The notes beneath the pieces are model-generated. The model did not search any database. It was not told where the DNA came from and saw only the letters and a list, made by a program, of their open reading frames with translations. A DNA stretch of 64,000 nt from Chrysogorgia sp. JL179-B06 (taxonomy: Eukaryota; Cnidaria; Anthozoa; Scleralcyonacea; Chrysogorgiidae). Positions 56,360 through 62,805 of this stretch are shown in pieces. The DNA lies in the NCBI GenBank assembly GCA_035772405.1, contig JAYKKM010000147.1:2954001-3018000 (forward strand), read 5' to 3'. A program made the position numbers and the translations under genes. Positions within the stretch are counted from its first letter, which is position 1; each line of letters opens with the position of its first letter.

Positions 56360-56596
56360 TTACGTTGATTTGAATGGATCTGTCGGTATCCACTTTTTCG
56401 ATTGCGCCCATTTTACTAACAGCGTTCCTGCACCAACAGCTGCAGCAAGTTTGACTGTACCTTTCACAGTCTCTGGTGTTCCCAATGGTTCTCCCAAAGC
56501 CTTTTTCGAAATCATACTCACTACCACAGCACCAGTCGTAACAAGTAGCGCGTCGTACAATTCGTTCATGAGTTCTTTTCGATCGATCGCAGCCAT
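56360..56596 (-). CDS. Small two-span membrane protein
   Basis: 78 residues from the ATG at 56596. Two hydrophobic stretches (ALLVTTGAVVVSMI and VKLAAAVGAGTLLVKW) are separated by a GEPLGTPET loop, ending IPTDPFKST. The frame is open upstream to a TTG at 56623, but ATG is preferred. It starts 24 bp after the stop of the previous membrane gene and ends 5 bp before the next one. Function unknown; likely virion or assembly membrane protein. Confidence 0.6.
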   Translation of the reverse strand: MAAIDRKELMNELYDALLVTTGAVVVSMISKKALGEPLGTPETVKGTVKLAAAVGAGTLLVKWAQSKKWIPTDPFKST

Positions 56597-56619
56597 ATAT
56601 ACATTGTCGTGTGTTTTGT

Positions 56620-56967
56620 TCAAGAATCAAATGTGTCTAACGCTGGACGACGTGTTCTACGATTTTCTGACGTGGGTGCTGCTGCGGTACTCACAGGTTC
56701 TAATCGTGTTTCTTTTTCACTGCTAATTGTGTACCATAGCGAAGCAGCGGCAATGATAACACCAAGTGTTCCAACAATGTAACCATAGCTCCACTCACTA
56801 CCCTGTTCTTCGTTGACTATCATTTCACGCATTTTCTTTTCTTTCGCAGCTTTCGATATCTCAGCCAACTTTTTACCAGCAGCGACGCGCTTTGGGTCCT
56901 TCACCTTAACACTTTTCACGTCAGCTGTGATCTTTGCTTCAACAGCCGTCTGTGAGTCTTCAGCCAT
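56620..56967 (-). CDS. Single-span membrane protein with basic N-terminus
   Basis: 115 residues: a Lys-rich N-terminal half (KVKDPKRVAAGKKLAEISKAAKEKKMRE), one membrane span (about 62-80, YIVGTLGVIIAAASLWYTI) and a short polar tail. The upstream sequence contains CACGTGATAGTGTATTAG before the ATG. It is the first gene of the left minus-strand unit, facing the plus-strand genes across the 11-bp repeats. Confidence 0.6.
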   Translation of the reverse strand: MAEDSQTAVEAKITADVKSVKVKDPKRVAAGKKLAEISKAAKEKKMREMIVNEEQGSEWSYGYIVGTLGVIIAAASLWYTISSEKETRLEPVSTAAAPTSENRRTRRPALDTFDS

Positions 56968-56984
56968 CTAATACACTATCACGT

Positions 56985-57050
56985 GTTATCTTACTCACAG
57001 GTATCTCACAGTTGTCTCACAGATGTCTCACAGTTGACCTCACAGTTCCA
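56985..57050 (+). promoter_or_regulatory. 11-bp CTCACAG repeats between divergent units
   Basis: Five consecutive copies of CTCACAG followed by (G/T/A)T(A/G)T-like bases at 56994-57046, in the 131-bp gap between the divergent genes 56967 (-) and 57099 (+). Repeats in such a gap could be a binding site array for a viral or host factor, or part of an origin. Confidence 0.5.
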
Positions 57051-57077
57051 GACCAAACGCACTAAAAAAATAGGATT

Positions 57078-57098
57078 TTTCTCTGAAGGTATAGTATA
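57078..57098 (+). promoter_or_regulatory. Shared start-proximal promoter motif
   Basis: CTCTGAAGGTATAGTA lies directly before the ATG at 57099. CTCTGGAGGTATAGTA lies before the thymidine kinase ATG at 57820: 15 of 16 bases match, and both follow an A/T run. Weaker forms (GAGACTATATAGTG, GGAGTAGTATAAG, GTGTAGTATAAG) precede genes on the minus strand. Confidence 0.6.
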
Positions 57099-57791
57099 AT
57101 GACTCAAGCCCGAGAGGTTAGCGAAGCAGATCTTGTCCACTTGCGGAGAGATGACTTTATCAACGTGTCTATCCCACAAGACGCCTCTGGACCCGACGTC
57201 TTAAAAGAGTACTTGTCAATCTACACGTTGTTCGACCCCAGAGGCGAGGGGTTGTTAATAGGGCATAGTTCTGAGATTGCCTTCACGAAGCGTGCTCACA
57301 TCGCTTGGATCAATCTTGAAGAAGATAGAGCCAACGAGCTTGCTGACAGCTTAGCTGGCATGATCCCTGTGCGGTGTTACTCACCATTCAAATACCTCAT
57401 GTTAGCAGGTGGTGTCTACTTGAACAACCCTCGTGAGTCCACCGCTACATTACTCGGTAATTTCCTCGAAGTGTTCGTAGCGACCTTTCTATGGAAACCA
57501 TGCCCAACCAAAATCAAAGTGTGGCTAGAGCTCGCCGCAAACCGTGACGTTAACGCTTGTGTGGCGGGGTGTTACGATATAGTGAGTGCGGGCGGCATCG
57601 ACGACCACATAAGGTCATCTATCCACCAGTATTCTATGAGTGGCGTAGAGTCGTACACGTGCTACCCATGTGGTATGGACATCTGTAGCCTAATGCATCA
57701 CTTGAGACATGAGAGCTCGCAGTCCCATCTTAAAAACTTAGAGCTTCAGCGGTTATTTGACAACGAACGACGGTTTCCACCACCACAATAA
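57099..57791 (+). CDS. Unknown protein with C-terminal U1-type zinc finger
   Basis: 230 residues, no signal peptide or membrane span. Near the C-terminus a cysteine/histidine set has the exact spacing C-x2-C-x12-H-x5-H (from CYPC to the SSQSH segment), that of U1/matrin-type zinc fingers. The rest is not recognised. It starts the plus-strand pair with thymidine kinase: the TK ATG is 28 bp after this stop, and both share the same upstream motif, so they are probably co-regulated. A DNA- or RNA-binding role is inference from the finger only. Confidence 0.6.
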   Translation: MTQAREVSEADLVHLRRDDFINVSIPQDASGPDVLKEYLSIYTLFDPRGEGLLIGHSSEIAFTKRAHIAWINLEEDRANELADSLAGMIPVRCYSPFKYLMLAGGVYLNNPRESTATLLGNFLEVFVATFLWKPCPTKIKVWLELAANRDVNACVAGCYDIVSAGGIDDHIRSSIHQYSMSGVESYTCYPCGMDICSLMHHLRHESSQSHLKNLELQRLFDNERRFPPPQ

Positions 57792-57797
57792 AAAATA

Positions 57798-57819
57798 TTT
57801 CTCTGGAGGTATAGTAACC
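57798..57819 (+). promoter_or_regulatory. Promoter motif of thymidine kinase
   Basis: TTTCTCTGGAGGTATAGTAA after an A6 run. It has the same layout as before 57099. Confidence 0.55.
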
Positions 57820-58392
57820 ATGAAGAAAGTTGGTAAACTAGAGATCGTGATTGGTCCCATGTTTGCAGGAAAAACAACAGAGACTCTTCGCAGGTTAGTC
57901 GCGTTAAGCAAATCAGGGCTTAGAGTCCTTTACATGAACAACGCAGGCGACACCAGACGAACTGACCACGCGTTCTCCACGCATCGTCAGACCATTGTCG
58001 TTGGATCAGACAGTTTACCTGCGAAGTTAATCACCAACCTCCCAAGTTCTTTCGAGCTAGCTGGCTACGACGTCATTGGTATTGATGAAGGCCATTGGTA
58101 CTCTGATCTACTCTCAGTTATTCGTGAGTACATCAAAGCTGGCATTCACGTCATTATTTGTGGTCTCGTAGCAACGGAGCGCTTAAAAAGAATTGGTGAG
58201 CTCGACACGTTGCTCCCAGTAGCGGACGACATCACATTTCTAAAAGCGTACTGCGCTATTTGTCGTGACACTCGCGGAACAACTGTTGAAGCGTCGTTCA
58301 ATTGGAGATACAATCCAGGACCATCGTTTGTTGGTGGTGCTGAGCAATACAAAGCAGTGTGCAGACGTCATCATCCTTCCACACAAAATTAA
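57820..58392 (+). CDS. tk: Thymidine kinase
   Basis: 190 residues. It phosphorylates thymidine to dTMP, supplying dNTPs for DNA synthesis. The TK1/poxvirus-type family (type II) is shown by the P-loop GPMFAGKT (residues 12-19), the magnesium site and lasso-support motif IDEGHWY (near 88; relatives usually have Gln where this has His), a CAIC pair near 146 and the C-terminal CRRHH that with it would bind zinc, and the GG-x-x-x-Y substrate loop (VGGAEQYKAVC). The ATG at 57820 is chosen over the open frame upstream because it follows the shared promoter motif and gives the usual family length. Confidence 0.9.
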   Translation: MKKVGKLEIVIGPMFAGKTTETLRRLVALSKSGLRVLYMNNAGDTRRTDHAFSTHRQTIVVGSDSLPAKLITNLPSSFELAGYDVIGIDEGHWYSDLLSVIREYIKAGIHVIICGLVATERLKRIGELDTLLPVADDITFLKAYCAICRDTRGTTVEASFNWRYNPGPSFVGGAEQYKAVCRRHHPSTQN

Positions 58393-58427
58393 GGGTGCTC
58401 TCAATACACCCCACTTTTTTAAATTTA

Positions 58428-58456
58428 GACATTGGTCACGTGAAGCGTCCAATGTC
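58428..58456. terminator. Hairpin between convergent TK and BRO genes
   Basis: GACATTGG and CCAATGTC form an 8-bp stem around a 13-base loop in the 94-bp space between the two convergent stops, with T- and A-rich runs on both sides. It may serve as a two-way 3'-end signal. Confidence 0.45.
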
Positions 58457-58486
58457 ATAGAAACATTTTTTCACACACACATAAAA

Positions 58487-59254
58487 TTAGTCGCGCGCCA
58501 CACAGTGATGTCTCTCGTGGTTACTTAACGCTGCTTTATTTTTAAATTTACGAAAACACTGGGAACATTGAAACCCAACGTCAAAGAAATATTTTATTAT
58601 CGCGGTAATAGCGTCGTCATATGAGTCACACAACAACGTTAGATAACCAGCGGATTTATATCTGAGCAACAGAGAGTCTTGCTCTTTGGATGTCTTACCT
58701 GTGCCACCTGGGTTCTTGAACTCAATCACAAGCCCGCTATGCTGTCGGTTCGCATTAGCAATAATCAAATCAGGTGTTCCACGTTGGTAACCTTTTTTCC
58801 ACGAATTTATTCTCTTCGCAGAAGTGTCTTGATTTTCACCACAAGCAGCTATCAAAATAGCTTCCGGATAATATTTCCTAAGAAAACCAACAACTTTCGT
58901 GTGAAGATCGAACTCAGTGATCATTTTAAACTGATTGTGTTTGAGACCGACGTCAGCTACAGTCTTTCTAGCACTTGGCAAGACTTCTGAGTGCACCCAC
59001 CTTCCAAACTGTTTCGCGCGCTCCATTTTACTCGAGAACACCAACGAGTAGACCCCAAGTTCGTTGATAAACGAGGCCTGCTCCATCTTCATTTTACAGT
59101 CAGGTTCGACGTGGTCGTGTACTGCATCTTTTGGTCGAGCATAACCTAGAGCGCTCGCGACTTCTTTCGCTTTGAACCATATATCACCGTTATTCATAAC
59201 CGTCGTGATTTGGTGACCATCGAAATCAAATAGTTGAAGTGCCATGGAAGTCAT
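58487..59254 (-). CDS. BRO-N / VRR-NUC / C2H2 fusion protein
   Basis: 255 residues from the ATG at 59254 (an ATG 9 bp downstream is possible; the upstream open frame has only GTG). Residues ~8-95 are a BRO-N domain (GDIWFKAKEVASALGYARPKDAV ... FGRWVHSEVLPSARK), a DNA-binding domain of many DNA viruses and phages. Residues ~120-225 are a VRR-NUC-like nuclease: GTPDLII, then VIEFK and EQ further on, the order of the PD-(D/E)xK core. Residues ~228-250 are a C2H2 zinc finger (CSQC ... HERHH). Role is probably structure- or site-specific DNA cleavage or regulation; inference. GAGACTATATAGTG sits upstream. Confidence 0.75.
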   Translation of the reverse strand: MTSMALQLFDFDGHQITTVMNNGDIWFKAKEVASALGYARPKDAVHDHVEPDCKMKMEQASFINELGVYSLVFSSKMERAKQFGRWVHSEVLPSARKTVADVGLKHNQFKMITEFDLHTKVVGFLRKYYPEAILIAACGENQDTSAKRINSWKKGYQRGTPDLIIANANRQHSGLVIEFKNPGGTGKTSKEQDSLLLRYKSAGYLTLLCDSYDDAITAIIKYFFDVGFQCSQCFRKFKNKAALSNHERHHCVARD

Positions 59255-59283
59255 CACTATATAGTCTCCCACAAAAAAAAAGA

Positions 59284-59454
59284 CTACTCGATGTGGGCGC
59301 TAGGTTTTTTATAGATCTGGTTTGTTGTGTACCAACGCATCAGATGTGTTTTATTAGTCTTCGGTTTGCTACGTCGTCTGAAAAAGTTTCTAATGCTACG
59401 AACCAGCTTTCTAAATCTTCGAAGCTGAGATCCTCGAAGCTGAGACCAACCCAT
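59284..59454 (-). CDS. Small Arg/Lys-rich protein
   Basis: 56 residues, ATG at 59454, TAG at 59284, not overlapping any longer gene. It contains 10 Arg and 6 Lys, mostly in residues 7-35 (RRFRKLVRSIRNFFRRRSKPK), against one acidic residue. It starts only 6 bp after the preceding stop and ends 29 bp before the BRO gene start, so it fills the only gap in this tightly packed minus-strand run. Such a protein could condense or coat DNA in the virion, like the core proteins of adenoviruses and protamine-like viral proteins. That is inference; no family is recognised. Confidence 0.55.
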   Translation of the reverse strand: MGWSQLRGSQLRRFRKLVRSIRNFFRRRSKPKTNKTHLMRWYTTNQIYKKPSAHIE

Positions 59455-59460
59455 TTTAAC

Positions 59461-59667
59461 TTAGGTCGCGTCTTCTACCACTCCCACAGTGTCTGATTCT
59501 GGTAACACGATAGGTTCGCCGTAAGTCTTTTTAGACCTCATACCAATCTCAGCGTGGAGCTCGAGAGTTATATCACCGCGACCAAATGACCCACCAGCTT
59601 TGAACATGTGATCAGTCGTCTTATTTATTTTATATATTTCACGCTCTTTTGAAATACATGCTCCCAT
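59461..59667 (-). CDS. Small protein with N-myristoylation motif
   Basis: 68 residues from the ATG at 59667. The N-terminus MGACIS has Gly2 and Ser6, the consensus for N-myristoylation, and Cys4 could be palmitoylated. The rest is mixed charge with an acidic C-terminus. The frame is open upstream to a GTG at 59715, but the only ATG gives this motif. Myristoylated small proteins are common in virion membranes and entry complexes of large DNA viruses; function here unknown. Confidence 0.5.
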   Translation of the reverse strand: MGACISKEREIYKINKTTDHMFKAGGSFGRGDITLELHAEIGMRSKKTYGEPIVLPESDTVGVVEDAT

Positions 59668-59711
59668 ATATTTAACGCTGGTTTGGAAGATCACTTTAAT
59701 GCGTCGAACAT

Positions 59712-60662
59712 TCACTTTATACCATATTTCTTCATCATTTCTCCACCCATGATTATGATGTCTCGGTTCGCCATGTAACCACTCACAATTCTCACACCGT
59801 AGAATTCTATCAACGATGGGTACGCATAAGTTGCGAGTGGTATTCTTGGTCGGTGTATTCCAAAAATTGTTCCATAGGGTGTGCCTATCTTTTTCATATT
59901 CGCTATGAAGTCTGAATCGGTTGACTTGGTGTTGTTGACCCTGACATGTGAGTTGCTCATTTGCCAGTGTATTGATATCATATGCATTTTGGTGAGGTCA
60001 ATGCTACTCGGAATAGTGCATATGCTCTCCATTGCTGGGTTGCTGCCACCATACGCCAGTCCATTAGTCATACCAGTCTTGTACCCTATGAACTTATCCC
60101 ACTGACCGTCGTCGTTTGATATAATTGTCTCCCAATTTGACCCCGTGGCTCTCATAGGTAACCGCACTACAACAAAAATGGAGAGGTCACACCATTGCAT
60201 ACTCGGACAGTTAAAATGAAGACCTGACTCAAGTGGGAGTGGTGTTAACTCAGGGGATAGAAAACTGTGGCCTGCACCGTTAACGCCAACAATAGGACCA
60301 TAGGTTGGGTTGTTTTGCGCTAATTTACTTGTTTCACCAATGGTTTTCACTTTGTTTGAACCATTGGTGTGAAATTCCACGTTTTTCGAGGCGTGTGTGT
60401 TAACGTTGAAGTCGAACACAACATTATAGGACTGACTCTTGAGGTAACCTGATAGCAATCGCTCTAGAGTTCTTTTGTTTGTGGCGTCTGAGTCATCGAC
60501 TGGGTCTGCTACGTTTTTTATTGCTGAGCCTTGCATGTCTATTATTCCAGACATCCTTCCGCCGGTCGCGCTTAATTTGGGATCTTCGTCCAGATGTCTT
60601 TTCGCTCTCTTTAGTATTTTATCGTGAGGGTCGTCAGACTCATACCCATAGTTTAGACTCAT
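59712..60662 (-). CDS. Fibre-like protein with phage tail-type N-terminal motif
   Basis: 316 residues. Residues ~33-68 carry GGRMSGIIDMQGSAIKNV, then ADPVDDSDATNKRTLE. This G-x-I-D-M-x-G-x-x-I-x-N-(L/V)-x-D-P-x-x-x-x-D-A-x-x-K/R motif is frequent at the base of phage tail fibres and also occurs in some eukaryotic virus fibre-like proteins. The C-terminal ~180 residues look like a beta-sandwich of concanavalin/LamG type (repeated aromatic beta strands, LIEFYGVRIVSG near the end). Probably a receptor-binding or surface protein. CTTGAAGTAGTA lies before the ATG. It ends by overlapping the next open frame by 4 bp. Confidence 0.55.
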   Translation of the reverse strand: MSLNYGYESDDPHDKILKRAKRHLDEDPKLSATGGRMSGIIDMQGSAIKNVADPVDDSDATNKRTLERLLSGYLKSQSYNVVFDFNVNTHASKNVEFHTNGSNKVKTIGETSKLAQNNPTYGPIVGVNGAGHSFLSPELTPLPLESGLHFNCPSMQWCDLSIFVVVRLPMRATGSNWETIISNDDGQWDKFIGYKTGMTNGLAYGGSNPAMESICTIPSSIDLTKMHMISIHWQMSNSHVRVNNTKSTDSDFIANMKKIGTPYGTIFGIHRPRIPLATYAYPSLIEFYGVRIVSGYMANRDIIIMGGEMMKKYGIK

Positions 60663-60664
60663 TA

Positions 60665-60739
60665 CTACTTCAAGGTGTATTTGGTTAGTAGATAGCCAGA
60701 GACTGCTGAGAACCCTAACACTATCGCTAGCGTTGTCAC
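60665..60739 (-). CDS. Possible 24-residue membrane peptide, no ATG
   Basis: An open stretch of 24 codons starting at a GTG that overlaps the TGA of the preceding gene (GTGA) and ending in TAG 2 bp before the fibre-like gene. It codes VTTLAIVLGFSAVSGYLLTKYTLK, a good single membrane span with a basic end. A TAA precedes it in frame and there is no ATG, so either a non-AUG start, reinitiation, a frameshift extension of the upstream protein or a start-codon mutation would be required. Confidence 0.3.
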   Translation of the reverse strand: MTTLAIVLGFSAVSGYLLTKYTLK

Positions 60740-61833
60740 GTGTCTGACTTACTTGTGGTGGTCTGCGCCTTCTGATTGGTGGTGACCACTGTTTTCTTCA
60801 CGGGTGGTACCAAGTTAGTCACCACATTTTCTTGGTGGACTTTTTTAACCACAGTCGTTGGTATCGTCGCATTCAAGCGAGTGTTCACTCCAAATTTCAT
60901 GGACTCTGTGGCAATCTTTAATAAGTTGTTGTACCCAGCGATTTTATTCTTGAGTATCACCACATTACTTGGCATTAACCATGTACTTGGCGACACTGCA
61001 AGATTCTGGACAACGTTGGTGTCTCTAATCGATTTATTCATGTTGAGAATCCATGTCGACACGTCATAGTTGATAACGCTGTCAGCAAACAACTTGCGGA
61101 ATTCTTGTTGGGTCTCTAGACTCCCTGCAGAACCACCAACGACTGATACACGTGTTCTCGCTTGCGCACCAAGTGTGGAGTACACAAAGGCTTCTATGCT
61201 TTGATTTAGATATTGCAGTCCAATGTTGGTAAAGCCGTCTGACAATCGCGCGACGTATCGTTTATAATCGTTCTGAACGTCGTTGAGTGTGAAGACTCTG
61301 GTCTCACCTAAAGTGCCATCGCTCAGGACTTTATTCTGGTAGTAATGTTTTCTGGGGATCTTAGAGATCTTACCATACAATTCGGAAGCGTTGAATTCTC
61401 TACTTATTGATTTCATGGTCTCACCACCCTCCATTCTTTTGAGAAGTCTTCTAATGGTGAAGTACACATGAAATCTCATCACACTTGTGACCACGGGGTG
61501 GACCTCTTGTGACACTGATAAATGTTGCAGCGAGACTCCACAACAGAAACTTGCACAATACGTCGCAAACACAACACGATAGTAAGATTCGCTGTCGTCC
61601 CACTCTGACATGGTCTTTGACGTGGTGATTTGTAAGGTTGGTAGCTTTGACATGAAGTAACTATTTTGGTTAACAAAAACTTTGAAGTTATTCACTGGAT
61701 AATTCAACACATTCTCTGTTGGATAACCATCCCAAAGTCCCCAGTGGTTTTTGTGACCTTTTGGTAGTGGTTGGATAGCTCCACCACCTTGCCATATTAT
61801 TGGGAACTTACTATTGTGTAACCACTTCCACAT
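60736..61833 (-). CDS. Unknown structural-type protein (365 aa)
   Basis: 365 residues, soluble, with a Trp-rich N-terminus (MWKWLHNSKFPIIWQGGGAI) and a Thr/Lys-rich, low-complexity C-terminal tail (from residue ~330). The middle has even hydrophobic spacing. No catalytic motif found. It lies between the small gene ending 8 bp upstream and the membrane peptide and fibre-like gene, in what looks like a virion gene block. A jelly-roll or minor capsid role is possible but I cannot show it. Confidence 0.6.
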   Translation of the reverse strand: MWKWLHNSKFPIIWQGGGAIQPLPKGHKNHWGLWDGYPTENVLNYPVNNFKVFVNQNSYFMSKLPTLQITTSKTMSEWDDSESYYRVVFATYCASFCCGVSLQHLSVSQEVHPVVTSVMRFHVYFTIRRLLKRMEGGETMKSISREFNASELYGKISKIPRKHYYQNKVLSDGTLGETRVFTLNDVQNDYKRYVARLSDGFTNIGLQYLNQSIEAFVYSTLGAQARTRVSVVGGSAGSLETQQEFRKLFADSVINYDVSTWILNMNKSIRDTNVVQNLAVSPSTWLMPSNVVILKNKIAGYNNLLKIATESMKFGVNTRLNATIPTTVVKKVHQENVVTNLVPPVKKTVVTTNQKAQTTTSKSDT

Positions 61834-61840
61834 GTTTTTA

Positions 61841-62077
61841 TCATTTGAAGGTTGCGCTGGTTATGTCTGTGCTGAGGATGTCGTTGTTTCTGAAGTACAC
61901 GTCAACACCTAGGACTTTACCATCTTGTGAAATATTTGGATAGAACTCGAATTTGCTTAAAGTAGCGTGAGGGTACTTTTTGATGAGGTCTGCCTTCGCG
62001 TCGTGTGTAGCCTTCGATGTGTTCGCCATCGCACGCTTGTAGTACTTTCCATAGTAGTCATGAAGGGCTTTCTGCAT
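61841..62077 (-). CDS. Small unknown protein (78 aa)
   Basis: 78 residues with a basic N-terminal helix (YYGKYYKRAMANTSKATHDAKADLIKKY) and a C-terminal part likely to form beta strands. The ATG at 62077 is 24 bp from the divergent ATG at 62102. It ends 7 bp before the 365-residue gene. No family recognised. Confidence 0.55.
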   Translation of the reverse strand: MQKALHDYYGKYYKRAMANTSKATHDAKADLIKKYPHATLSKFEFYPNISQDGKVLGVDVYFRNNDILSTDITSATFK

Positions 62078-62101
62078 ATAATATACTGTATGTTATACAT
62101 A
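62078..62101. promoter_or_regulatory. 24-bp bidirectional promoter
   Basis: Only 24 bp separate the two divergent start codons. The sequence is made of TATA-type words in both directions (ATAATATACTGTATGTTATA). Both genes must share it. Confidence 0.5.
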
Positions 62102-62800
62102 ATGCGAAAGTTGACGGTATTCATTGAAGGAGCGGAAAACGTCGTGTCCTTTGATAACGCAATGATGGTCATTCACGATAACCCATACATTATGGTCAAG
62201 ACAGCCACTGTGTTTTGGGACTACCATAACACAACAAATGACGACAGCATTCAGGTCTTCACGCTGGATGACTCTAGGGTCGGCTCTTTTAAAAAGATTA
62301 AAGTGGGTGAAGGGTACTTTAGCTTAGACGCACTGGTCAAAGTTTTGAAACATGAGTCTAACGAGCATAAGGTAAATCTCGAGATAGAGAAACTGGTGCC
62401 CACAGGCAAGTGTAGGGTTAAGGTTAGTAGCTCAGCTGTGTTAGACACCATTGGGCCTCTACTTGGTTTCGCGAAGGGTGAGGTGATTCAGAATGACTTA
62501 CAGTGGCACACTAGCCCAAACGAGGTCGATATGTATAGAGGTCTGAAGTACATAGAAGTTTCGTGTGATGTTGTTGAAACCGAGAGCAACGTGGGTATCG
62601 ATGGGAAGCGCAGCGATGTGATCACAACATTACCAATACCCACCGAACAGTCTTTGAAAGGGTCAGTGCAACGTCATGTGGATATTGAGTCAAAGGTGAG
62701 TATTAAAAAAGGTGTTTACTCAAGTATGACGTTTCGCGTCAAACCAAATAACGGTGGTCTCAAAATTGGCGCGGTGCTATTGGAACTGTATATTGTGTGA
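62102..62800 (+). CDS. Unknown protein, capsid-type candidate (232 aa)
   Basis: 232 residues from the ATG at 62102 (in-frame upstream codons overlap the divergent gene). All-beta appearance, no membrane span, with an IGPLLGF segment near residue 118. Proteins of this length and pattern, having an L-G-F turn in the middle, accompany integrase genes in Maverick-type elements, and a single jelly-roll (penton-like) fold is conceivable. I could not align it to a named family. It ends 5 bp before the integrase ATG, suggesting joint expression. Confidence 0.5.
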   Translation: MRKLTVFIEGAENVVSFDNAMMVIHDNPYIMVKTATVFWDYHNTTNDDSIQVFTLDDSRVGSFKKIKVGEGYFSLDALVKVLKHESNEHKVNLEIEKLVPTGKCRVKVSSSAVLDTIGPLLGFAKGEVIQNDLQWHTSPNEVDMYRGLKYIEVSCDVVETESNVGIDGKRSDVITTLPIPTEQSLKGSVQRHVDIESKVSIKKGVYSSMTFRVKPNNGGLKIGAVLLELYIV

Positions 62801-62805
62801 ATTAT

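Noticed and set aside
53794..62800. GTGA overlaps at several gene junctions as a translational coupling system
   Set aside because: In at least three cases the GTG is only the first non-ATG start of a frame that begins at a downstream ATG or continues from a frameshift. One case (60736-60739) is kept as a weak candidate.
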